Source of the DNA: Streptomyces sp. 150FB
Lineage (GTDB): Bacteria; Actinomycetota; Actinomycetes; Streptomycetales; Streptomycetaceae
Length of the DNA: 62,086 nucleotides
Assembly: GCF_000818195.1 (NCBI RefSeq)
Contig: NZ_JTHL01000001.1
Location: 2,508,414 to 2,570,499, forward strand
Direction: 5' to 3'
Shown here piece by piece: positions 40,441-47,138 of this stretch. Position 1 is the first letter of the stretch; each line of letters opens with the position of its first letter. The notes beneath the pieces were generated by a model. It was not told where the DNA came from and searched no databases. It worked only from the letters and a program-made list of their open reading frames with translations. The translations under genes and the position numbers were made by a program.

Positions 40441-41145
40441 GTGGTGGGTGTCCGGGACGAGACGGCGACCGCGCGGACGCTCGTACTCGACGCGCCCGAG
40501 TGGCCGGGGCACGCCGCGGGGCAGCATGTGGACGTACGGCTGACCGCCGAGGACGGCTACAGCACCCAGCGGAGCTACTCGCTGGCGTCGTCGGGCGACG
40601 GCACCCTCATCGAACTCACGGTGCAGCGGATCGCCGACGGGGAGGTGTCCCCGTACCTGGTGGACGTCATGGAGGCCGGCGACCGGATGGAGCTGCGCGG
40701 GCCGGTGGGGGGCTGGTTCGTCTGGGACCCGCGGGATCCGTCGCCGGTCCTGCTCGTCGGCGGCGGCTCGGGCATCGTCCCCCTGATGTCCATGATCCGC
40801 ACCCGGGCCGGTCTGGGCAGCCGGGTGCCTTTCCGGCTGCTCTACTCGGTCCGTACGCCCGACGACCGCTACTACGTCCCGGAGCTGGGCCCGCGCGGCA
40901 CCGGCCGGGCGGGCCTGGACATCACGTACCTGTACACCCGCTCGGCGCCCGAGGGGTCGCCACGGCCACCGGGACGGCTGACCGCGGCGGAGGTGACCGC
41001 CTTCGGCTGGCCCGCGGAGTTCGCGCCGATGTGTTTCCTGTGCGGTCCGACCGGCTTCGTCGAGCAGGCGGCCGCGTTCCTCGTGGCGCAGGGCCACGAT
41101 CCGAGCCGGATCAGGACCGAGCGTTTCGGTCCAGTCGGAGGTTGA
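40441..41145 (+). CDS. FAD/NAD(P)-binding oxidoreductase partner
   Basis: This ferredoxin-reductase-fold protein of at least 234 residues has the FAD signature RSYS (44-47), the NAD(P) loop GGGSGIVPL (107-115) and the C-terminal CGPTGFVEQAA. There is no 2Fe-2S domain, so it must hand electrons directly or to a separate partner. The start is uncertain: GTG 40441 is the first ATG or GTG after an in-frame stop but has no ribosome site, and the homologous core seems to begin a few residues earlier (LRWQTTTVV), where only CTG 40420 is available. It lies between the molybdopterin enzyme and the DUF6510 gene. Confidence 0.82.
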   Translation: MVGVRDETATARTLVLDAPEWPGHAAGQHVDVRLTAEDGYSTQRSYSLASSGDGTLIELTVQRIADGEVSPYLVDVMEAGDRMELRGPVGGWFVWDPRDPSPVLLVGGGSGIVPLMSMIRTRAGLGSRVPFRLLYSVRTPDDRYYVPELGPRGTGRAGLDITYLYTRSAPEGSPRPPGRLTAAEVTAFGWPAEFAPMCFLCGPTGFVEQAAAFLVAQGHDPSRIRTERFGPVGG

Positions 41146-41146
41146 C

Positions 41147-41488
41147 ATGCACCCCAGCGACAGCGGCGGGACAGACCCGGCCGGTACGACGGGTACGACC
41201 GGTTCGACGGCGGCGACCGGGAGTGAGCCGTATCAGGACGGCAATGTGCTGGCGGGCTCCCTCGGTGAGATCTTCGCGACGGACCTGACGTCGGCGAGCG
41301 GCACCTGCGCGGGCTGCGGGCTGACCGGTCCGGTCGCGGAGCTGCGCGTCTACTCGCACGCCCCGGGCCTGGTCGCCCGCTGCCCGCGCTGCGACGCGGT
41401 GATCATGCGGCTCGTACGGACGCCGGCGGCCGCCTGGCTCGATCTGAGCGGCGCGACCTCGCTACGGATCCCGCTGCCGGCGGTCTGA
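41147..41488 (+). CDS. DUF6510-like zinc-ribbon protein
   Basis: This 113-residue protein has a disordered Gly/Thr-rich N-terminus, then a zinc ribbon with C54/C57 (CAGC) and C79/C82 (CPRC). It begins one base after the stop of the flavin reductase gene (TGACATG), so it is translationally coupled. I recall this pattern as DUF6510, found next to similar reductases in actinobacteria. It may be a small electron-carrier scaffold (a rubredoxin-like metal site) or an assembly factor. Function is not established. Confidence 0.75.
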   Translation: MHPSDSGGTDPAGTTGTTGSTAATGSEPYQDGNVLAGSLGEIFATDLTSASGTCAGCGLTGPVAELRVYSHAPGLVARCPRCDAVIMRLVRTPAAAWLDLSGATSLRIPLPAV

Positions 41489-41506
41489 GCCGGTGGCGGG
41501 CGGGCG

Positions 41507-42079
41507 TCAGCGTTCGTACACGCCGGTCAGCCGTCCTCGGCCGAGGACGGGTCCGGTGATGGCGGGCAGGAGGGCGCGGGGCCGTGCCCTCTCCACCGGC
41601 GCAGTGCCGGGTCCGCTGTCCACGGGGGTGGAGAGGGCGAACAACTGGAAGGTGTAGTGGTGCGGCCCGTGGCCCTTGATGGGCGCGGGACCGTGGTAGC
41701 CACGTCCGATGGTGGAGCGGAGCACCCGCACTCCGGGGGCTGGTTGCCGCGCGTCGAGGGCGCCGGGGTCGAGGTGTCCGGCTGCCGGGTCGATCAGGGC
41801 GAGGCAGTGCACGGCGGGCTTGGTCAGGGGGACGTCGATGTCCTCGACGACCAGGAGGAGTTGGGCGGTGCCGGGTGGCGGCGGGGTCCAGGCCAGGTGG
41901 GGGGACCGGTCGTCGCCGCCGATGGTCTTCGCGCAGTGCTCCAGCGGTATGACATCGCCGGGGCCGAAGTTCGGGCTCGTGAGGTCCAGCAGCTCGGGGC
42001 CTCGCAGGTTGGGCAGGTTCCAGGCCGTGTGGGTCTCGCCTGCCTTGCGGTTCTTCAGGAGTCGGCCGAGGAGGGTCAT
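41507..42079 (-). CDS. PEBP family protein (YbhB/YbcL-like)
   Basis: This 190-residue phosphatidylethanolamine-binding-protein fold is recognised by DDRSPHLAWTPPPPGT, VEDIDVP, the HCLALID strand and GYHGPAPIKGHGPHHYTFQLFAL, which line the anion-binding pocket. Bacterial members are of unclear function; some inhibit proteases or kinases. It has no signal peptide. Its ATG overlaps the stop of the isochorismatase gene (ATGA), so it is coupled and last in the MarR-MFS-isochorismatase-PEBP operon. Confidence 0.88.
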   Translation of the reverse strand: MTLLGRLLKNRKAGETHTAWNLPNLRGPELLDLTSPNFGPGDVIPLEHCAKTIGGDDRSPHLAWTPPPPGTAQLLLVVEDIDVPLTKPAVHCLALIDPAAGHLDPGALDARQPAPGVRVLRSTIGRGYHGPAPIKGHGPHHYTFQLFALSTPVDSGPGTAPVERARPRALLPAITGPVLGRGRLTGVYER

Positions 42080-42642
42080 CGTGTCGCCTCGACCATGTCG
42101 ATGACCTCGGCGCCGGTGGCGGTCTCGCCGAGCTTGGGGAAGACGCGCTCGACGCTGTGCCGGTGGGCGTCGGTATCGGGGTCGGTCATGGCGTCGGTGG
42201 CGAGGACGACGTGGTAGCCGTAGTCGGAGGCCGAGCGGGCGGTCGACTCGACGCCCGCGCTGGTCGAGATGCCGGCGAGCACGATCTGGGTGACGCCCAG
42301 ATCCCGTAGGAGGGTGTCGAGGCCGGTGTCGTGGAACGCGCTGCGCCGCCGCTTGGTGATCAGGTGGTCGGTCGGCCGGACGTCGAGTTCGTCGATGAGG
42401 TCGGCCCAGCCGGCCGGCGGTACGGCGTTGCTGCCGGACCGTCCGGCCTCGGTACGCCCCGGCGCGCGTCCGGTGACGTTCACCAGGACCACGGGCAGGC
42501 CGTGCCGGCGGAATTCGGCGGTCAGGTGGGTCGCCTGTTTGACGGCGGCGACGACCGGATCGTCGGTGTGGGCCGAGACGATGCCCTTCTGCAGGTCGAT
42601 CACGACGAGCGCGGCCGTGGGGTCGATCGTTGTCAGTGTCAC
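42076..42642 (-). CDS. Isochorismatase-like hydrolase lacking the catalytic Cys
   Basis: This 188-residue protein has the cysteine-hydrolase fold: D16 in LVVIDLQKG and K97 in LITKRRRSAF. At the nucleophile position, however, it reads ISTSAGVESTAR, with G130 where catalytic Cys is expected. This variant recurs in actinobacterial members and probably lacks classical hydrolase activity. GTG 42642 is preferred, with GGAG 12 bases upstream, over a longer frame to 42717. It follows the MFS gene and overlaps the PEBP gene by four bases. Confidence 0.87.
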   Translation of the reverse strand: MTLTTIDPTAALVVIDLQKGIVSAHTDDPVVAAVKQATHLTAEFRRHGLPVVLVNVTGRAPGRTEAGRSGSNAVPPAGWADLIDELDVRPTDHLITKRRRSAFHDTGLDTLLRDLGVTQIVLAGISTSAGVESTARSASDYGYHVVLATDAMTDPDTDAHRHSVERVFPKLGETATGAEVIDMVEATR

Positions 42643-42738
42643 GGTGGTTGTTTCTCCTGTGGGTGTCCGCTGGTTGCCGGGGTCGGGCGGTGGGGTGGTC
42701 TCAGCCGCCTGGTCCACCTGTCCGGTCGCGCGAGGGGG

Positions 42739-44466
42739 TCACCGCCGGCCGGTCTCCCGGGGTTCTGGGGCCTTGGCGGCGCCGATGCCGGCGCCGCGCA
42801 GGGCGGAGGCGATCGCGGCGAGGAAGGCGAGGGCGGCGCCGAAGGCGAAGACCAGGAGCAGGCCGGAGTGGAAGGGGCCGGAGATCAGGGACGGGAAGAA
42901 CTCGCGTCCCGTCAGGGTCTGTTGCTGCGCCGCTGTCAGGTGAGTCAGGGTGCCGCTGGGCTGGAGGAGGTGCTCGACCGGGTTGACACCCAGTTGGGCG
43001 GCGAAGAGGGACGAAACCGGGGGCAGGTCGCCGACCTGGGTGGCGATGTGGGCCGGTACGCCCTGCTCTTCCAGTCCGCTGGTGAGGGTGTGCGGGAGGC
43101 TGCTGGCCAGTCCGGCGATCATGAGGGAGAAGAACACACCGATGGAGATGGCGGTGCCGGAGTTCTGGAAGGTGGCGCGCATGCCGGAGGCGACGCCACG
43201 CGACTGCGCCGGCACGCTGCCCATGATCGAGGAGGAGTTGGGGGAAGCGAACATGCCGCTGGCGATCCCGTTGAGCGCGATCAGCAGAGCGAAGATCCAG
43301 TAACTGAAGTTGATCGGCAGGAGCATCAGGCCCAGGAAGCTGGCGCCGAACAGCACCGCACCGCCGGTGGCCAGGCCCCGGGAGCCCAGCCGGTCGGACA
43401 GGTAGCCGGAGACGGGGCCCGCGGCGAGGAATCCGGCGGTCAGCGGCAGCATGAAGATGCCGGCCCAGAGCGGGGTGTCGCTGAAGTTGTAGCCGTGCAG
43501 CGGAAGCCAGATGCCCTGAAGCCAGATGATCAGCACGAACTGCATGCCGCCGCGGCCGATCGAGATGGCCAGGCCGGCCAGGTTGCCGAAGGTGAAGGCC
43601 CGGCGGCGGAAGAGAGACAGTTGGATCATTGGCGCTGAGACGCGGTTCTCGATCGCGACGAACGCCGCCAGCAGGACCAGTCCGCCGACGATCAGCGCGC
43701 CGACCAGCGGATTGGTCCAGCCCATGGTGTGCCCGCCGTACGGCTGGAGGCCGAAGGTGACCGCGACCAGGACCGCGCTGAGGCCCACGGCGAAGGTGAT
43801 GTTGCCCCACCAGTCGATCCGGCCGCCGCCGCGCTTTCCGGTCTCGCGCAGGGTGCGGTAGGCCCACAGCGTGAAGAACACGCCGACGGGCACGTTCACC
43901 CAGAACACCGCCCGCCAGTCCAGAGCCGACAGCAGGCCCCCGGCGACCAGACCGATGAACATCCCGGCCAGGGCCGCGACCTGATTGATGCCCAGGGCGA
44001 AGCCGCGCTGCTCATCGGGAAAGGCGTCGGTCAGGATCGCGGCCGAGTTCGCGGTCAGCATCGAGCCGCCGACGGCCTGCACCACTCGCCACGCGATCAG
44101 CCACATCGCGCCGTGGGCGCCGTCGAAGGGGTCGAAGGACAGCAGGATCGAAGCGAAGGTGAAGACCGCGAACCCGGAGTTGTAGATCCGAACCCGGCCG
44201 TACATGTCTCCCAGCCGGCCCACCGTGACCACCAGAACGGCCTGGACCAGCCGGTAGCCCATGATCATCCACAGCAGGTAGGCGATGTTGCCCGGAGCCA
44301 GCGGATCCAGGTGGATGCCCCGGAAGATCGCCGGCAGGGCGATCAGCACGATGGAGCCGTCCAGGCCGGACATGAAGACGGCGGCGGTCGTATTCGTCAG
44401 CGCCGTCCACTTGTACCGCTCACCGGGCGAGCGGCGCGGGGGCCGCGTCCTGGAAGGTTCCGTCAT
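42739..44466 (-). CDS. DHA2-type MFS drug exporter
   Basis: This 575-residue transporter has about 14 membrane helices. The family signature between helices 2 and 3 appears as GRLGDMYGRVRIYNSGF, and motif C-like glycines occur in AALAGMFIGLVAGGLLSALDWRAVFWVN. These proton antiporters export drugs, dyes and metabolites. The long loop near 470-520 lies before the last helix. It follows the MarR gene by 43 bases, so the MarR protein probably represses it until a drug is present. The downstream isochorismatase-like and PEBP genes are co-oriented. Confidence 0.92.
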   Translation of the reverse strand: MTEPSRTRPPRRSPGERYKWTALTNTTAAVFMSGLDGSIVLIALPAIFRGIHLDPLAPGNIAYLLWMIMGYRLVQAVLVVTVGRLGDMYGRVRIYNSGFAVFTFASILLSFDPFDGAHGAMWLIAWRVVQAVGGSMLTANSAAILTDAFPDEQRGFALGINQVAALAGMFIGLVAGGLLSALDWRAVFWVNVPVGVFFTLWAYRTLRETGKRGGGRIDWWGNITFAVGLSAVLVAVTFGLQPYGGHTMGWTNPLVGALIVGGLVLLAAFVAIENRVSAPMIQLSLFRRRAFTFGNLAGLAISIGRGGMQFVLIIWLQGIWLPLHGYNFSDTPLWAGIFMLPLTAGFLAAGPVSGYLSDRLGSRGLATGGAVLFGASFLGLMLLPINFSYWIFALLIALNGIASGMFASPNSSSIMGSVPAQSRGVASGMRATFQNSGTAISIGVFFSLMIAGLASSLPHTLTSGLEEQGVPAHIATQVGDLPPVSSLFAAQLGVNPVEHLLQPSGTLTHLTAAQQQTLTGREFFPSLISGPFHSGLLLVFAFGAALAFLAAIASALRGAGIGAAKAPEPRETGRR

Positions 44467-44509
44467 CAGCTTGCTTCTCTCGGCTTGCTTCCTCGTGGTT
44501 CCGCCGGCG

Positions 44510-44950
44510 TCAGATGTTCTGTGCCAGTCGCTCCAGCAGCCGCGCGGCCGAAGCGAGTTGCTCCAGCTCCGCCGGGGTGAACGTGCCGCTGGTCAGGGCC
44601 TGGGCGATGAGTTCGGTCCGCGCGTTGCGCTTGTCCTTCAACGCCTGTAGACCGGCGTCGGTCACCGTCAGCACCACACGCCTGCCGTCGTCCGGATCCG
44701 CCCGGCGCTCGACCAGCCCACGCCCCCGCAGCGCACCGAGCGTCGCTCCCATGGCCTGCGCGGTGATCTGCACCTCACGGGCGAGCGCCGAGGACGTGGT
44801 GGGGCCCGAGCGGTCCAGCCGCGACAGGGCGGTCCGCTCGGGCATCGTGAGCCCGCCGTCGATGGGCACTTGATGCACCCGCCGCACCAGCACGCTGAGA
44901 CTCGCCAGCAGGGCTGAGGCGACTCCGTCAGGGTCCAGGTCATCGCTCAT
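44510..44950 (-). CDS. MarR-family repressor of the MFS operon
   Basis: This 146-residue winged-helix regulator has LTMPERTALSRLDRSGPTT, a recognition helix in LAREVQITAQAMGATLGALRGRGLVER and the wing RRADPDDGRRVVLTVTDAG, a complete MarR fold. It has no cysteines, so ligand rather than redox control is likely. ATG 44950 is the first gene of the operon with the MFS exporter. A dyad CTAAG...CTTAG (44954-44981) directly upstream is a candidate autoregulatory operator. Confidence 0.9.
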   Translation of the reverse strand: MSDDLDPDGVASALLASLSVLVRRVHQVPIDGGLTMPERTALSRLDRSGPTTSSALAREVQITAQAMGATLGALRGRGLVERRADPDDGRRVVLTVTDAGLQALKDKRNARTELIAQALTSGTFTPAELEQLASAARLLERLAQNI

Positions 44951-44984
44951 ATACTAAGCCTACTTTATCAACCTGCCTTAGCAA
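44951..44984 (-). promoter_or_regulatory. Promoter/operator of the MarR-MFS operon
   Basis: The region is AT-rich, unlike its surroundings. CTAAG (44954-44958) and CTTAG (44977-44981) form a dyad. On the minus strand TTGCTA (44979-44984) and TAGGCT (44957-44962) are spaced by 16 bases and could be -35 and -10. Confidence 0.5.
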
Positions 44985-45117
44985 ATTCGCTTCAGCGCGC
45001 CGCCGAGCGTCGCGCAGGGCTTGTTGAGACGGGGCGGGCACGAGAACCACGAGGGGCGTTGATGTTGAGCCGAAGGCTGACCAGGGATCAGCGGGACCTG
45101 CTGAAGCAGCTACGGCG

Positions 45118-45495
45118 TCACCCGTGGCCGGCCACCCGCTCGTCGTCCTCGCCCTCGCCGTCCTCGTCGGCGAACTCGAACTCCTCCAATTCGTCGGGGG
45201 TAAACCAGGCCCGGGACGACTCTGGTACCGCAAGGAGAAGGACCATGACGATCGAGACCGCAACGGATGGGATCCCCCACACAATCGCTCCAACCCGGGC
45301 ACCGCGGTTGCCTTGCCACAGCCCGAGAGCCACGGAGCCGGGCAGGAGCGCGACGAGGCCGAACAGTGCGAGCGCCCGCGCGCCCAGGATCGCAAGTACC
45401 ACAGCAGAGATCAGAATGAGGCCGGCGTACAGGGCATAGACCACAACCGCTGCAACGACCGGCGCCGGGGGCCTGTTCAGCTCATTCGAAGGCAT
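45118..45495 (-). CDS. Small membrane protein with acidic tail
   Basis: This 125-residue protein has about three hydrophobic segments (near 12-30, 34-58 and 68-92), followed by an acidic C-terminal tail (FTPDELEEFEFADEDGEGEDDE). The pattern suits a small inner-membrane protein with a cytoplasmic or outer acidic end. I recognise no named family, though similar short proteins occur in streptomycetes. ATG 45495 is used with a weak ribosome site. A 26-bp palindrome lies 19 bases upstream. Confidence 0.6.
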   Translation of the reverse strand: MPSNELNRPPAPVVAAVVVYALYAGLILISAVVLAILGARALALFGLVALLPGSVALGLWQGNRGARVGAIVWGIPSVAVSIVMVLLLAVPESSRAWFTPDELEEFEFADEDGEGEDDERVAGHG

Positions 45496-45513
45496 CTGGC
45501 GGATGCTACCGAC

Positions 45514-45539
45514 GCTGTCCGGGACCGGTCCCGGACAGC
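45514..45539. promoter_or_regulatory. 26-bp perfect palindrome upstream of a small membrane gene
   Basis: Two abutting 13-base arms, GCTGTCCGGGACC and its complement, lie 19 bases before the start codon at 45495. It is positioned as an operator, but it could also be a terminator reading from upstream. Confidence 0.5.
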
Positions 45540-46146
45540 GGGTTCACCTCCGCTCGCGCGGAGAGCACCTTCGCAACCTGCAGCCTTTCCAGCCCATTGC
45601 CGATTCTTCGCTGCACGGCTGATCGGTGATCGCACCGCACGAAGCAGGGGGTCGGCAGGTTTGTGTGCACGGGAGTTGAGTCCAGGTCGGAAGCGGTGCG
45701 GGGGCAGTTCGCAGGCGCCGCTGACGGGCCGACAGAAGGGAGACCCCCGACCGCAGGACATCACCTGAGAGCCTCGACGTCAGTGACGTCCTACCGGCCC
45801 TGGGCCCATGGTGCGAGATGCGGCGGCAGCGGCCAACTGGTCCGTGGACGGGCGGTTCCAACGACCGCTACCTGGAGCATCCGCGTCGAGCTTCTCGCTC
45901 GCCCGCTCTGCGGTCGCCCGCTCCGAGCCCCCGGGCATGGGCAGTTGGAACTTGCCACAGGGTTACCACCCGGCTCGAACGGAGGCGGTCGCGTGAATCT
46001 GTCCTGGGCCCGGATTCGTTCGCGTGTCCCCTGCGCGTCCACTCGGACTTGGTCCGGGCGGGTGAACGGTGGCCTCCGCGTCGGCGCGGCGGCCACCGTG
46101 TTCAGGTCCTCGCAGGTAGAAACGATCCTGCCGAGCGCCGTCGGAG
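45540..46146. other. 607-base region without a supported gene
   Basis: Codon bias breaks down here and no frame looks like a conserved protein; the longest plus-strand frame runs into the antisense of the tRNA gene. I see GACGTCAGTGACGTC (45776-45790) and a hairpin at 46063-46104 that may terminate the tRNA unit. The region may hold promoters, an RNA or decayed sequence. Confidence 0.5.
46063..46104 (-). terminator. Hairpin downstream of the tRNA(CAU) gene
   Basis: TGAAC/GGTGGCC at the left pairs with GGCCACC/GTTCA at the right, with a two-base bulge. On the minus strand it lies 43 bases after the 3' end of the tRNA gene. Confidence 0.45.
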
Positions 46147-46220
46147 TGGGGCGGCTGGGACTCGAACCCAGGACCGACGGATTATGAGTCCGCTGCTCTA
46201 ACCGGCTGAGCTACCGCCCC
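46147..46220 (-). tRNA. tRNA with CAU anticodon (Met elongator or Ile2)
   Basis: A 74-base cloverleaf reads from 46220 with acceptor arm GGGGCGG/CCGCCCC, D-arm TAGCTCAGCCGG, anticodon loop CTCATAA (CAU) and T-arm GGTTCGAGTCC; discriminator A. CAU may read AUG as elongator Met, or AUA after lysidine modification (tRNA-Ile2). Sequence alone does not settle this. CCA is not encoded. Confidence 0.9.
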
Positions 46221-46231
46221 TAACGGCGCGT

Positions 46232-46249
46232 CGCGCACATTTGTGCGCG
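46232..46249. terminator. Short hairpin between tRNA genes
   Basis: CGCGCACA-TT-TGTGCGCG is a perfect 8-bp hairpin 11 bases upstream of the tRNA(CAU) 5' end. It may be a processing or termination signal. Confidence 0.45.
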
Positions 46250-46353
46250 CCGTCTGCCGCAGCATAGCCGCTCATACGATCTGCTGCCTCGAATGGTCGG
46301 CATCACCTGACCATGAGGACTTCGTCGCGCGCCGCGCGGTTCCGGTCCATACG

Positions 46354-46375
46354 AAAAAGGACCCCGAAGGGTCCT
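46354..46375 (-). terminator. Rho-independent terminator after tRNA-Asn genes
   Basis: On the minus strand AGGACCC-TTCG-GGGTCCT is followed by a T-run, giving a UUCG-capped 7-bp stem. It starts 12 bases after the 3' end of the second tRNA-Asn. It is one of the few hairpins in the window with a T-tract. Confidence 0.88.
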
Positions 46376-46386
46376 CTTCCCGCTTG

Positions 46387-46459
46387 CTCCCCCGACTGGA
46401 CTCGAACCAGTAACCCTCCGGTTAACAGCCGAATGCTCTGCCAATTGAGCTACAGGGGA
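46387..46459 (-). tRNA. tRNA-Asn (GTT), copy 2
   Basis: A 73-base cloverleaf from 46459 has acceptor TCCCCTG/CGGGGGA, anticodon loop CTGTTAA (GTT) and discriminator G; CCA is not encoded. Its anticodon stem is TTCGG/CCGGA, different from copy 1. It lies five bases after copy 1 in one transcript. Confidence 0.97.
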
Positions 46460-46464
46460 TCGCG

Positions 46465-46537
46465 CTCCCCCGACTGGACTCGAACCAGTAACCTGCCGGT
46501 TAACAGCCGGCTGCTCTGCCAATTGAGCTACAGGGGA
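46465..46537 (-). tRNA. tRNA-Asn (GTT), copy 1
   Basis: A 73-base cloverleaf from 46537 has acceptor TCCCCTG/CGGGGGA, anticodon loop CTGTTAA (GTT) and anticodon stem GCCGG/CCGGC. It is first in the tandem tRNA-Asn pair and likely shares a promoter upstream of 46540. Confidence 0.97.
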
Positions 46538-46733
46538 TTGCTGCGTCTGCACCGAACGTACCTACCCCCGGACGTCCCGGGCGGCGCGCGTTCGCTGCGA
46601 CACATACATTAGCGCAAGCAGGGGGGTGCTCCGCCAATCGGTATCGTCCGGGTCACGTCGGGTGATGCCGTGCCCCGACGGGGTAGGCGGGGGACTACAG
46701 CCCAACGGCCCGACACAGGGAAGGGTGGCAGCC

Positions 46734-47045
46734 ATGCGGTACCGCCTCACGTTCATCGCCGGACTCGCCTTCGGATACGTGCTCGGCACGCGTGCGGGAC
46801 GCGAGCGCTACGAGAAGATGAAGAAGTCAGCGCAGCAGGTGTCGCAGAATCCGGCGGTGCGCAACGCCGCCGAGTCGGCCGCCCAGACCGGGCGCGAGTT
46901 CGCCGGCAAGGCGTACCACTCGGTGAGCGTCAAGGTCGGTGAGCGGGTCGGGGACAAGGTCCCCGCCTCCGTCGCCGAGCGGATGCGTTCGCTTCGGGAG
47001 CGTGGTCAGAACGGCCACGACGACTGGGGTACGAGCAACACCTGA
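46734..47045 (+). CDS. YtxH-like small membrane-anchored protein
   Basis: This 103-residue protein has an N-terminal hydrophobic segment (LTFIAGLAFGYVLGTRAGRERYEKMKK) with the G-rich helix followed by Arg/Lys that defines the YtxH/gas-vesicle-like family. An amphipathic helical rest contains QNPAVRNAAESAAQTGREFA. It is probably anchored to the inner face of the membrane. ATG 46734 follows AAGGGTGG. Members are often linked to stress or cell-envelope functions; here no operon partner is evident. Function unknown. Confidence 0.75.
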   Translation: MRYRLTFIAGLAFGYVLGTRAGRERYEKMKKSAQQVSQNPAVRNAAESAAQTGREFAGKAYHSVSVKVGERVGDKVPASVAERMRSLRERGQNGHDDWGTSNT

Positions 47046-47138
47046 GGCGCTTCCCGGCACTCCTGCCGCACCCGCCCGGCACACCTGATGCGTACCGGCA
47101 GCGTCCCCGGCCCCGCGCGTGCGGCAGAATCGGGTGTC

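Noticed and set aside
40441..41288. Second frame through the flavin reductase gene
   Set aside because: Arg/Gly/Pro-rich shadow frame without family motifs; the frame with RSYS and GGGSG is the real gene.
42701..43867. Long arginine-rich minus-strand frame inside the MFS gene
   Set aside because: It is a shifted frame of the DHA2 transporter, with Arg/Pro-rich composition typical of shadow frames in GC-rich DNA.
45663..46187. 174-residue plus-strand frame ending in VGRLGLEPRTDGL
   Set aside because: The ending is the antisense translation of a tRNA gene (T-arm and anticodon arm), a common false gene; the rest shows no coding bias.
46147..46537. tRNA genes as attachment site of an integrated element
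   Set aside because: No integrase gene and no direct repeat of a tRNA 3' end were seen in the window.
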